Part shown: one piece after another, positions 1 to 6,815 of the stretch
How positions within the stretch are numbered: position 1 is the first letter of the stretch
Layout of the letters: each line of letters begins with the position of its first letter
Origin: Candidatus Lindowiibacteriota bacterium
GTDB lineage: Bacteria; Lindowbacteria; 2-12-FULL-62-27
Assembly: GCA_023249255.1 (NCBI GenBank)
Contig: JAHFCY010000086.1
Coordinates: 1-11,971 of the forward strand
Length of the DNA: 11,971 bases
Reading direction: 5' to 3'
The notes under the pieces: model-generated
Seen by the model: the letters and a program-made list of their open reading frames with translations, nothing else
Told to the model about the DNA's origin: nothing
Databases searched by the model: none
Program-made: the position numbers and the translations under genes

Positions 1-2
1 GC

Positions 3-245
3 GCCCGCCGGCACTACGAGAGCGCGTATCCCCTGCTTCAGCATCTATCATTGGTCGCGCGACGGACCGTTGCGATGATGGCGGCGCTCTATTCCCTGCT
101 TCTGCATCGGATCGAATCGGGCGGATTTCGCGTGCTGGAGCGGCGCGTGACGCTGTCGCGATTCGACAAGACCTTCACATTTCTCGGCATACTGTTTCGT
201 CCCGACTACTCCGTTCGATCCGCGCCGAATCCGACCTTGACGTGA
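3..245 (+). CDS. hpnD: Presqualene diphosphate synthase HpnD, C-terminal fragment (5' end outside window)
   Basis: The last 80 residues of a gene that begins before the window. HpnD belongs to the squalene/phytoene synthase family and joins two farnesyl diphosphates into presqualene diphosphate, the first step of the HpnD-HpnC-HpnE route to squalene. Visible features are an ARRHYESA stretch near the left edge, the helix MAALYSLLLHRIESGGF, and a basic VLERRVTLSRFDK tail, which is the typical HpnD ending. The catalytic aspartate-rich motifs would lie upstream and cannot be seen. The TGA stop overlaps the GTG start of the next gene by 4 bases (GTGA), so the two are probably translationally coupled. 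The identification rests on the C-terminal pattern together with the hpnE neighbour. A phytoene synthase or HpnC is the main alternative, but HpnC proteins usually lack this 'RRVxLSR' ending. Confidence 0.82.
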   Translation, partial: ARRHYESAYPLLQHLSLVARRTVAMMAALYSLLLHRIESGGFRVLERRVTLSRFDKTFTFLGILFRPDYSVRSAPNPTLT

Positions 246-1573
246 ACCGTTCCAATCCCAGCGACGTCGTCATCATTGGCGGAGGATTTGCCGGCTGTGC
301 CGCCGCCATGCGGCTGGTCCGCGAAGGCATTCATCCGATTTTGATCGAATTCAAACTGAAATTAGGCGGGCGAGCGACGTCCTACAAGATTGCGGGCTGG
401 CCGGATACACTGGACAACGGACAGCATGTGCTTCTCGGATGCTGTACCGAGACGCGGAAGTTTCTTGAATCGGTGGGCGCATCAGACGCCCTGGAATGGT
501 TTTCAGATCTGCCGATTTCGGATGGAAACGGACATATTGACGTTCTTCGGCCGTGGCCGGTCGGCGCGCCCCTGCATCTGGCGCCATTTCTGTTCCGGTT
601 TCCCGGCCTTGGGATGATCCAGCGCGCGGCTCTGGCGCAGGGAATTGTCCGCCTGGCGTTTTCGGCAAATCACGACGACCTAGACTGGGCGCAGACGGCG
701 CGGAAATTCGGCCAGACGGAACAGATTCGGCGGGCTTTTTGGGATCCGTTCCTGGTCAGCGCGTTGAACTACGAGCCCGACAGGGCGGCGGCCAGGCATG
801 TGCGGCACATTGTGCAGGACGCGTTCTGGCGGGGCCGGGGCGGGATGGAGATTGGCGTTCCGCGCGTTCCGCTTCTTGCGCTGTTCACAGATTACGTTCA
901 ACACGCGCTTGAAAGATCATCCGTCGTTCTCAAACTCGGCAAACGCACGCTTCGATTGAGCCTGAGTCCACGCGGCGGGTTCGTCGTGCATTTGCATGAC
1001 CAGAGCGCGCTTAACGCGCGGAAAATTGTTCTGGCCACCGGACCGGCCATCGCCAGAATGATTTTGGAGGAGTCGACCGGCGTGGAGGAAACCGCCGAAA
1101 AGATAACGCCGGTTCTCGGCGGATCGGCCATCATTTCAATCCATCTGCTCTACGACCGCGTGATGACAAACCTCCCGTTCTGCATGGTTCAAAACAAAAT
1201 GATTCAGTGGATTTTCAACAAGGGCGTCCACGACGGCCGACAGCACCTTCAGGCGATCATCAGCGCGGCGGACGCAGCTTCGCAACAGTCGCAAACGGAG
1301 CTGGTGGTGGCGGGGGATGTGGAGGTCAGACAGGCGCTCGGCACAGACGGTCAACTTGTGACAGGCAACGCGATCATCGAAAAAGAGGCGACGTTTCCGC
1401 CGCGGGCCGGATTGGTCCGGCCGGGCGTGAACGCCTCCAATCATCCTGATCTTTTTCTTGCCGGCGATTACGTTGACGGCGACTGGCCGGGGACGATCGA
1501 AAGCGCCGTCCGAAGCGGAGTCGCCGCGGCCGAGGCGGTCATCCGGTCGTGCGGCAGTCCAGTTTCTTCCTGA
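242..1573 (+). CDS. hpnE: Hydroxysqualene dehydroxylase HpnE (FAD-dependent squalene-associated desaturase)
   Basis: A 443-residue flavoprotein of the amine oxidase/phytoene desaturase superfamily. HpnE reduces hydroxysqualene to squalene in the HpnCDE pathway. The N-terminal Rossmann dinucleotide motif GGGFAG is at residues 13-18 (VVIIGGGFAGCAAA), followed by an acidic residue and LGGRATSY near residue 40, which contacts the FAD. The C-terminal FAD motif LFLAGDYVDGDWPGTIESA is at about 404-422, followed by a helix of the SGVAAAEAVI type. Length and motif order fit the HpnE family, and the adjacent hpnD makes this assignment stronger than a generic phytoene desaturase. The start is the GTG that overlaps the hpnD stop; no better start exists before the FAD motif. 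The gene converges with rpoD across a gap of 188 bases. Squalene made here would feed hopanoid or possibly sterol synthesis, but no cyclase gene is in the window. Confidence 0.9.
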   Translation: MNRSNPSDVVIIGGGFAGCAAAMRLVREGIHPILIEFKLKLGGRATSYKIAGWPDTLDNGQHVLLGCCTETRKFLESVGASDALEWFSDLPISDGNGHIDVLRPWPVGAPLHLAPFLFRFPGLGMIQRAALAQGIVRLAFSANHDDLDWAQTARKFGQTEQIRRAFWDPFLVSALNYEPDRAAARHVRHIVQDAFWRGRGGMEIGVPRVPLLALFTDYVQHALERSSVVLKLGKRTLRLSLSPRGGFVVHLHDQSALNARKIVLATGPAIARMILEESTGVEETAEKITPVLGGSAIISIHLLYDRVMTNLPFCMVQNKMIQWIFNKGVHDGRQHLQAIISAADAASQQSQTELVVAGDVEVRQALGTDGQLVTGNAIIEKEATFPPRAGLVRPGVNASNHPDLFLAGDYVDGDWPGTIESAVRSGVAAAEAVIRSCGSPVSS

Positions 1574-1761
1574 GCGACCTCGCGTAATTTCGAAGGATCC
1601 GCTTTTCGTTTCCGACACGCTGATCGAGGATATTGATCAGCCCTCGATAAGCCTTCCGCAAGCGTATCTCCAGCCGGACATATTTCCCCCCTTGCGCATC
1701 CGCCGACCCGCCCTCAGACCCCCCCTTATATATATGGAGAGGCGCCTTGGTAAAAATTTTT
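1574..1761. other. Convergent intergenic region between hpnE and rpoD
   Basis: No credible gene is seen in these 188 bases. The region holds two overlapping, mutually exclusive inverted repeats (CTGATC 1620-1625 with GATCAG 1635-1640; ATCGAGG 1623-1629 with CCTCGAT 1642-1648), a run of seven Cs followed by an alternating TATATATAT stretch near 1715-1732, and an AT-only palindrome running into the rpoD stop codon. Both flanking operons must terminate here, but no classical GC hairpin followed by a T-run is evident on either strand. Confidence 0.6.
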
Positions 1762-1765
1762 TTAC
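1750..1765 (-). terminator. AT-only palindrome over the rpoD stop codon, possible weak terminator
   Basis: GTAAAAA (1750-1756) and TTTTTAC (1759-1765) form a perfect inverted repeat with a 2-base centre. The rpoD TAA stop (1762-1764) lies inside it. A stem made almost wholly of A-T pairs is atypical for an intrinsic terminator, so termination function is only inferred from its place at the end of the rpoD operon. Confidence 0.25.
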
Positions 1766-3480
1766 GTTTTGAGATAATCCCGCAAAAGCCGCGCGCGGAC
1801 AGGGTGCCGGAGCTTTTTGAGCGCCTTGCACTCGATCTGCCGGATTCGCTCGCGCGTCACATTGAACATGTTGCCGACTTCCTCGAGTGTCCGCTCGCGG
1901 CCGTCATCCAGCCCGAACCTCAACCGCACGACTTTTTCCTCGCGCTGGTTGAGGGTCTTCAAGACGGACTCCAGCTGTTCACGAAGGAGCGTGTCGACGG
2001 TGGTTTTGAGAGGCGAGACGCTCGTGTGGTCGGGCACAAAATCCCCGAGAGACGTGTCGCCGTCTTCGCCGACCGGCGTTTCGAGGCTGATCGGATCCTG
2101 CGCGAGTTTCATGATGTGGCGCACGCGGCCCGCATGCCAGTTGAGTTCCTTGGCGATCTCCTCGGGCTTGGGCTCGCGGTTGAGTTTCTGCATGAGCCGG
2201 CGGGATTCGCGCATGACCTTGTTGATCTGCTCGACCATGTGGACCGGGATTCGGATGGTCCGGCTCTGGTCGGCAAGCGCGCGGGTAATGGCCTGCCGGA
2301 TCCACCACGTGGCGTACGTGGAGAACTTGAAGCCCTTCCGGTATTCGAACTTGTCGACCGCCCGCATGAGGCCGATGTTGCCCTCCTGGATGAGGTCGAG
2401 AAATCCGAGCCCGCGGTGCGTGTACTTCTTGGCAATCGACACGACGAGCCGGAGATTCGCGTTGACCATCTCGTCGCGGGCGTCAATCGCCTCGCGGTTG
2501 TAGAACCGGTACGTCTTGAGGATCTCGCGCAGTCCGTCAATGGGAAATCGCGCCTGCTTCTGATAGACGTTCTGGGCGCCGGCGAGTTCCTTCAAATCCT
2601 CGTCGAGTTCCCGGCGATCGTCGAGTTTGAGCCGCGTGACAAACGATGCCCGGGATTTGATGACGTCCGAACCGACTTTGTAAAGGCGCAGGAGCCGGTC
2701 TCCGCCGGTCCGAAACGCCCCCGCGATGCTGTTGGAATGGCGCCGGACGCGGTCGTGCTCATCGAGGATGTGGGCGATGGTGTCCCGAATCCTGTAGATG
2801 ATCGCCTTGTTGAGCTTGACTTCGAGCAGGGCGTCGCCGATCAGGCCGCTGATGGTCAAAAGTTCCTTGGGGACGTCCTTCCCCTTTTTAAGCTCGCCGT
2901 CGGCATGGAGGTATTTGGCGGACACCCGCAAATATCTGCGTTTGAGTATACGGATTTTCTTGAACCCGGTCGAAACACGCCGGCGCCACATCGCCAGTTC
3001 TTCCGGAAAGAGTTTCTCCGTCTTTTTGATCGCGACAAGTTTCTTGATGCGTGTCCGGTCGTTTCGGACCTCGAGCGCCTCCTGTTCAAAAATGTCGGCG
3101 GCGATGAAAGTTCCGAGGACGGCCTTGTAGGCGAGCATCCGGTTTGTGTCAAACCGCTTGGAAATCTCGACCTCCTCCTTGGGCGTCAACAGCGGAATGC
3201 GGCCGATTTCCTGAAGATACATCTTGATCGAGTCGTCGGTGTCGCCAAAACGCGTGACCTTCGCCAGAAGTTCCTCATCCGTGGCCGACAGGGCCGCTGC
3301 GTCGACGTCCTCGACGATCTGGATCCCATTTTTCTGAATCAGGATAAAAATATCGTCGATGAGATCGGAGTTCGCCACCGTTTCCGGCAGAAGATAGTTG
3401 ATCTCATCATACGTCAATTTCTTTTTCTTCCGGCCAATCTCCAGAAGTTTTCGCACGCCTTTGATTTTCAGCAAACTCAC
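1762..3480 (-). CDS. rpoD: RNA polymerase primary sigma factor (sigma-70, RpoD)
   Basis: Housekeeping sigma factor that guides RNA polymerase to -35/-10 promoters. Numbering from the longer possible start at 3486, the domains run: region 1.1 at about 10-60 ([12 protein letters not shown]), region 1.2 at 85-112 ([19 protein letters not shown]), a non-conserved spacer, region 2 at 340-415 ([51 protein letters not shown]), region 3 at 420-500, and region 4 at 505-574 with the -35 helix-turn-helix [20 protein letters not shown]. The -10 and -35 recognition segments are essentially canonical, so promoters should be Escherichia-like. It is slightly shorter than E. coli RpoD because of a smaller spacer. 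Two in-frame GTG codons compete as start: GTG at 3486 lies only 2 bases from the strong AAGGAGG, whereas GTG at 3480 lies 8 bases from it, so 3480 (572 residues) is preferred. It lies 64-70 bases downstream of dnaG and is probably cotranscribed with it. Confidence 0.97.
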   Translation of the reverse strand: MSLLKIKGVRKLLEIGRKKKKLTYDEINYLLPETVANSDLIDDIFILIQKNGIQIVEDVDAAALSATDEELLAKVTRFGDTDDSIKMYLQEIGRIPLLTPKEEVEISKRFDTNRMLAYKAVLGTFIAADIFEQEALEVRNDRTRIKKLVAIKKTEKLFPEELAMWRRRVSTGFKKIRILKRRYLRVSAKYLHADGELKKGKDVPKELLTISGLIGDALLEVKLNKAIIYRIRDTIAHILDEHDRVRRHSNSIAGAFRTGGDRLLRLYKVGSDVIKSRASFVTRLKLDDRRELDEDLKELAGAQNVYQKQARFPIDGLREILKTYRFYNREAIDARDEMVNANLRLVVSIAKKYTHRGLGFLDLIQEGNIGLMRAVDKFEYRKGFKFSTYATWWIRQAITRALADQSRTIRIPVHMVEQINKVMRESRRLMQKLNREPKPEEIAKELNWHAGRVRHIMKLAQDPISLETPVGEDGDTSLGDFVPDHTSVSPLKTTVDTLLREQLESVLKTLNQREEKVVRLRFGLDDGRERTLEEVGNMFNVTRERIRQIECKALKKLRHPVRARLLRDYLKT

Positions 3481-3488
3481 GTCCACAT

Positions 3489-3495
3489 CCTCCTT
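3489..3495 (-). promoter_or_regulatory. Strong Shine-Dalgarno deciding the rpoD start
   Basis: On the minus strand AAGGAGG is followed by AT, then GTG GAC GTG. The spacing is 2 bases to the first GTG (3486) and 8 bases to the second (3480). The second fits ribosome geometry much better, so the longer reading by two codons is probably an over-extension. Confidence 0.6.
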
Positions 3496-3512
3496 CGTTC
3501 CATCTCCTCAAC

Positions 3513-3536
3513 TTGGCTCGCCAAATGCGCGGCGAG
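3513..3536 (-). repeat. Overlapping inverted repeats in the dnaG-rpoD gap
   Basis: Two mutually exclusive hairpins can form: CTCGCC (3517-3522) with GGCGAG (3531-3536) around an 8-base loop, and TTGGC (3513-3517) with GCCAA (3520-3524) around a 2-base centre. Neither is followed by a T-run on the minus strand, so this is not an obvious terminator. Its place between dnaG and rpoD suggests an RNA processing or attenuation site that sets their relative expression, but this is inference. Confidence 0.3.
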
Positions 3537-3550
3537 ACGATTCGTATGTG

Positions 3551-5314
3551 TTAGTCCAGCGCCGTGATCATCGCCTGGAGTTCGCGGTTTTCCTCGAGCA
3601 AATGCCTGACGGTCTCACGGTCTTTCCCGCTTTCGGCTTCCCTCAGCCGCATGCGCAACGATTCAATCCGGCGCTTGAGATTCGACTGCCGAATGCGTTT
3701 CAACATGTCCCTGAATCCGTCCTCCGGCAGCCGCGCTTCGACCGGCGGATTCAACCGGATCGCCGTAATCTTCTGGAGGATGTCCGTCGAATCGGCGAAT
3801 GCCGTCATGACCTCCTCCATGTCGATCTCGTGCCTCCGCTCGTACTGCGCCGCCAGAACGTCCCAGACCATCCGCGCGTCAGCCTCCACAAAATCATCAT
3901 CGATCTGCGCGAACGCGATCGGCATGAGGTCGGCCCGCGCGAAGCAAACTCCGAGGATCGTCCATTCCATGCGGCTCTGGCCTTCTCCCAAAAGCACATC
4001 CGCCGTCCGGCCGCGCGCAGTGTTGAGACGGTTGCGGACATCGGACGCAAGAGCGCCCGGCGACGAGCCTTTCAAAAGATCGGCGGATGACGACGTGCCC
4101 AGGTGAAATCCGTCCGCGTACGCCTGGATCATGCGCTGTCGAAGCAGCGGCTCGCGAATGCCGGAGGCCAGATCGATGACAAGATCGCTGGCCTGCCGAC
4201 GGCCCGTGGCGGTGTCCGGATTCAGGGCTTTCGCAGCCGACACGACAAACGCGAAGACATCTTTCGGAGCGCAAACGCATGCCCGCAGGGTTTCGATGTC
4301 GCCTCGCTCGACCAACTCCGCCGGATCTTTCCCCGAATCAAACATGACCACGCCGACTTCGACCGATTTGGCCAGGAGACTCTTCGCCGCACGCAACGTC
4401 GCCTTTCTGCCCGCGGCATCCGAATCGTAAGCCAACACGACCGGAAGACGAAATCGCGCCACCAGGTCCGCCTGCGAATCGGTGAGGGCTGTGCCAAGCG
4501 CCGCAACCGCCGCCAATCCCGCGCTCTGGGCGTAAATCACGTCCATGTATCCTTCGACGAGGACCAGCGGGTTGGCCGACGACACGATCTCCCGCGCCGT
4601 GTGATACCCGTAAAGCAATTTGCCTTTGTGAAAGATCTCGTTTTCCGAACTGTTCAGATATTTTGGCCGCCGGTCGCCGTCCTGAATGACGCGGCCGCCA
4701 AATCCGACGACGTGCCCCATGCCGTCCATGATCGGAAACATCAGCCGATCCCGGAACCGGTCTCGAACCCGGCCGTTTTCATCCTTGGCGGTCAATCCCG
4801 CCCGGACGAGGACGTCCTCGGGAACACCCTTTTCCCGAAGCCGCATGGTGAGCGCATCCTGCTGGCCGGGCGCGTACCCGATTCGAAACTCCTTCGCCAA
4901 ATCGGGCGGCATCCTCCGGCGTTCAAGATAGGCCAGGGCGGCTGCTCCGACAGGCGCCGCCAAGGCCGCCTCGTAAAACCGCGCGGCCATATCCAGTGCG
5001 CGGCGCAAAGGCTCGGCGGGCGCGCCGGCTTTTCGCTCCCGGCGCTCAATGCCCAGCCGATCGGCCAGACGTCGGACCGTCTCCGCCGTATCAATTTTTT
5101 CAATGAGCGAAACAAACCGGATTAAATCTCCACCGGCCCCGCACCCGAAACAGTGAAAGAGTTGCTTCTCGGCGCTGACCGTAAACGACGGCGTTTTTTC
5201 GCCATGCAACGGACAGAGCCCCTTGTAATCTTTTCCCGCTTTCTTGAGCGGCACGTAGGCGGAGATGATCTGAATGATATCAGCCCGCGCCTTAATCTCG
5301 TCGATGAGACCCAC
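3551..5314 (-). CDS. dnaG: DNA primase DnaG
   Basis: Synthesises RNA primers for Okazaki fragments at the replication fork, recruited by the DnaB helicase. At 587 residues it has the usual full length. The N-terminal CHC2-type zinc-binding domain shows C34-x2-H37 and C55-x2-C58 (CPLHGEKTPSF, FHCFGCGAGGD). The basic catalytic-core segment FRDRLMFPI is at about 187-195. The TOPRIM metal-binding residues are visible as EGYMD (254-258), YDSDAAG (296-302) and GKDPAE (328-333). The last 150 or so residues are helical and charged, as expected for the helicase-binding domain. The start is GTG at 5314, preceded on the minus strand by GGGGAGG about 9 bases away; no other start preserves the MGLIDEIKARADI N-terminus. 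It sits between the Smr gene and rpoD, as in macromolecular synthesis operons. Confidence 0.97.
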   Translation of the reverse strand: MGLIDEIKARADIIQIISAYVPLKKAGKDYKGLCPLHGEKTPSFTVSAEKQLFHCFGCGAGGDLIRFVSLIEKIDTAETVRRLADRLGIERRERKAGAPAEPLRRALDMAARFYEAALAAPVGAAALAYLERRRMPPDLAKEFRIGYAPGQQDALTMRLREKGVPEDVLVRAGLTAKDENGRVRDRFRDRLMFPIMDGMGHVVGFGGRVIQDGDRRPKYLNSSENEIFHKGKLLYGYHTAREIVSSANPLVLVEGYMDVIYAQSAGLAAVAALGTALTDSQADLVARFRLPVVLAYDSDAAGRKATLRAAKSLLAKSVEVGVVMFDSGKDPAELVERGDIETLRACVCAPKDVFAFVVSAAKALNPDTATGRRQASDLVIDLASGIREPLLRQRMIQAYADGFHLGTSSSADLLKGSSPGALASDVRNRLNTARGRTADVLLGEGQSRMEWTILGVCFARADLMPIAFAQIDDDFVEADARMVWDVLAAQYERRHEIDMEEVMTAFADSTDILQKITAIRLNPPVEARLPEDGFRDMLKRIRQSNLKRRIESLRMRLREAESGKDRETVRHLLEENRELQAMITALD

Positions 5315-5472
5315 TCCGTATTTCCTCCCCTGCTATTGATATAAATACCCAACCTTGCCAGAAAATCCTCTTTTTGGAAAGAAAATTTTTACGGGGATAA
5401 GGGGGGTACAGGTCAAGGGTGAATTTCACACCGAAAATCCATAGCCGGGGCTTAAACCCCGGCTACCTATAC
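5315..5472. other. Intergenic region between the Smr gene and dnaG
   Basis: This 158-base gap holds the dnaG ribosome binding site, an AT-rich stretch immediately upstream of it (minus-strand TATTTATATC around 5338-5347, which could supply a -10 but has no clear -35 partner), and a GC-rich palindrome next to the Smr stop. It is the most AT-rich stretch in the minus-strand housekeeping block, so a dnaG promoter here is plausible but not proven. Confidence 0.45.
5442..5465. repeat. Perfect palindrome TAGCCGGGG-CTTAAA-CCCCGGCTA (REP-like)
   Basis: Nine-base perfect arms (5442-5450 and 5457-5465) flank a 6-base loop, starting 8 bases beyond the Smr stop codon. No T-run follows directly on either strand (minus strand continues TGGATTTTCGG), so it is not a textbook intrinsic terminator. 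The form, a short GC-rich arm opening with TAGCC around a small AT loop in an intergenic position, resembles dispersed REP/RAYT-type palindromes. It could also block transcription from the Smr gene or protect the mRNA 3' end. Copy number in the genome cannot be judged from this window. Confidence 0.6.
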
Positions 5473-5907
5473 TCAGGCGAGATTGACGCGGGTGGCGCCG
5501 GTGCCGTCGATGCGGGTGTGGTCGAGGGCGAAGCGATCAACGCGGGAGTCGTGCCGGAGTTTTTCCCATACGGCCTCCCGGAGCGTTCCGGTACCTTTAC
5601 CGTGAATCACCAGCAGGTGCCGGCTTCCGGCGGCGAGCGCGTTTTCAATCGCGCGGTCCAGCTCGTCGAGCGCGACCTCGACGGTCAGGCCGTGCAGATC
5701 GATTTCTGGAAAGACTGGATTGCGGTCCGACGATGCCACGGGCGGTTTCAATTCCTCCAGATGGATGAATTCGACGCTGGCGAGCGGAATAGGCACTTCG
5801 CCGATCTCGGTATCGACCACGACTTCATTGGCCGTTGGGTTCATGCGCGACACGGGATAAATCCGTTCGCGGCCTCGTATTCTCAAAAATTGGGCTTCCA
5901 TGCCCAT
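5473..5907 (-). CDS. Smr-domain protein (MutS2 C-terminal-like, stand-alone)
   Basis: A 144-residue protein whose second half is a Smr domain, a nucleic-acid nicking or binding module found alone and at the C-terminus of MutS2. The diagnostic motifs are EIDLHGLTV (68-76, with D70, H72, G73), VIHGKGTGTLREAVWEKL (100-117, HGKG) and the closing GATRVNL (137-143). The first 55 residues are beta-rich (RIRGRERIYPVSRMN, EVVVDTEIGEVPIPLASVEFI) and recall the small KOW-like barrel that precedes Smr in MutS2, so the protein looks like a MutS2 tail without the ATPase. Its target (DNA, stalled ribosome or mRNA) cannot be inferred. Two starts are possible three codons apart: ATG 5907 is 4 bases, and ATG 5901 is 10 bases, from AGGAGG. 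It lies upstream of dnaG-rpoD on the same strand and is transcribed away from the histidinol-phosphatase gene. Confidence 0.88.
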   Translation of the reverse strand: MGMEAQFLRIRGRERIYPVSRMNPTANEVVVDTEIGEVPIPLASVEFIHLEELKPPVASSDRNPVFPEIDLHGLTVEVALDELDRAIENALAAGSRHLLVIHGKGTGTLREAVWEKLRHDSRVDRFALDHTRIDGTGATRVNLA

Positions 5908-5941
5908 CCAACCTCCTCGGAGTCTCTCCCCCCTTAGACAC

Positions 5942-5970
5942 CTTATCGGCAGGTGGACGGTTGGGCTTAA
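5942..5970 (-). promoter_or_regulatory. Candidate sigma-70 promoter for the Smr gene
   Basis: On the minus strand TTAAGC (5970-5965) is separated by exactly 17 bases from GATAAG (5947-5942). The match to TTGACA/TATAAT is moderate (3/6 and 4/6). Transcription would start near 5935, leaving a leader of roughly 27 bases that contains the AGGAGG ribosome binding site. Both the spacing and the place in a divergent gap are suitable, but the boxes are weak. Confidence 0.28.
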
Positions 5971-5971
5971 G

Positions 5972-6000
5972 TTGACATCCGCATGTGGCTGGGATAGGTT
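5972..6000 (+). promoter_or_regulatory. Candidate sigma-70 promoter for the histidinol-phosphatase gene
   Basis: A perfect -35 box TTGACA (5972-5977) is followed after exactly 17 bases by TAGGTT (5995-6000), which keeps the most important -10 bases (TA....T). The predicted transcription start, 7 to 9 bases further on, falls at about 6007-6009, i.e. at the A of the ATG start codon. The mRNA would then be leaderless, which agrees with the lack of a Shine-Dalgarno sequence in front of this gene. Confidence 0.45.
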
Positions 6001-6008
6001 CGCCGGCC

Positions 6009-6815
6009 ATGTACGATATGCACATTCACACGCGGCATTCGCCGGACGCTCCCGCTGACGCGACGATGGAGGCTTACGCCGAACGGGCGGTGTCGCTCGG
6101 CTATGACGGCATCGGGTTTACGGACCATCAGGAATTTGATCCGGCCGACGAGGGATTCGCCCGTCTCGATTACGACGGGTACAGCCGCGAAATCGACGAC
6201 GTGCGCAAAAAATTTAAAGGCCGTCTCTCCATATTAAAAGGCGTCGAGATCAGCTACCAGTCGGAATTTTCGGACGAACCGAAAAAATATCTTCGAGGGA
6301 AAGATTTTGATTTCGTGATCGGCGCGGTCCATTTCGTGAACCGCTGTCCGTTTCATCACGGCGACCGGTACTTCCGGGGGAAAACGCCGGAGGAGGCGGT
6401 CCGGCCGTACTTTGCGGAAGTTCTGCGCGCGGCCGAATCGGGATTGTTCGACGTTCTGGGCCATCTCGACCACTTGAAACGATACAGCATTCCCATATAC
6501 GGATCATATTCAGCCGAGCCATATTGCGAAGACATCGAGCGAATTTTACGGGCCGTGATTCAGACCGGGATCACGCTGGAGATCAACACGTCGGGATTCC
6601 GTCAGCAGAGCCTGTTGGAGCCATATCCTTCGTCAGATATTTTGAAAAAGTTTGTGAGACTTGGCGGGAAGGCGACGACGTTTGCGTCCGACAGCCACGG
6701 CGTGCCGCATTTTCATCAAGGGATGGAACAATCGATCAAGATCGCCCGAGCGGCGGGCATTCAATCCGCCGTTCACTTCACCTCACGCCTGCGCCACGAC
6801 ACTCCGATCGGCTGA
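6009..6815 (+). CDS. PHP-family histidinol-phosphatase (HisJ/HisK type)
   Basis: A 268-residue PHP-domain phosphoesterase. Family members of this type dephosphorylate L-histidinol phosphate in histidine synthesis. Metal ligands are visible in order: DMHIHTRHS (D3, H5, H7), FTDHQEF (D39, H40), KGVEISYQ (E80), IGAVHFV (H108), GHLDHLKRY (H152) and ASDSH (D228, H230). The combination 'AVHFV', 'GHLDHLKRY' and 'EINTSGFR' is characteristic of the HisJ branch rather than of the polymerase or tryptophan-linked PHP proteins, and the length fits. ATG 6009 is preferred: the in-frame GTG 5985 would lie inside the putative promoter and has no ribosome binding site. It stands alone on its strand, with no his genes nearby. 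The last 33 bases overlap the end of the glycosyltransferase gene on the other strand. Another phosphomonoester substrate is possible. Confidence 0.85.
   Translation: MYDMHIHTRHSPDAPADATMEAYAERAVSLGYDGIGFTDHQEFDPADEGFARLDYDGYSREIDDVRKKFKGRLSILKGVEISYQSEFSDEPKKYLRGKDFDFVIGAVHFVNRCPFHHGDRYFRGKTPEEAVRPYFAEVLRAAESGLFDVLGHLDHLKRYSIPIYGSYSAEPYCEDIERILRAVIQTGITLEINTSGFRQQSLLEPYPSSDILKKFVRLGGKATTFASDSHGVPHFHQGMEQSIKIARAAGIQSAVHFTSRLRHDTPIG

Noticed and set aside
1136-1618. 160-codon minus-strand frame opposite the 3' half of hpnE
   Set aside because: No motif, no ribosome binding site, and it runs against the conserved C-terminal FAD motif of hpnE.
1747-3567. 606-codon open frame on the plus strand opposite rpoD
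   Set aside because: It mirrors rpoD codon by codon in a GC-rich gene. The translation is rich in compositionally repetitive D/E/R/V/L stretches with no recognisable domain, while the minus strand encodes an unmistakable full-length sigma factor.
4103-5125. 340-codon open frame on the plus strand opposite dnaG
   Set aside because: Antisense shadow of dnaG with no domain pattern. The zinc and TOPRIM motifs on the minus strand settle the coding strand.
5343-5366. Possible sigma-54 type element TGGCAAG near the dnaG start
   Set aside because: The TGGCA half matches, but the partner TTGC(A/T) is missing at the required spacing.
5985-6008. Eight-codon N-terminal extension of the histidinol-phosphatase from GTG 5985
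   Set aside because: It lies between and inside the putative -35 and -10 boxes, has no ribosome binding site, and adds residues before the D-x-H-x-H motif that normally begins at the extreme N-terminus in this family.
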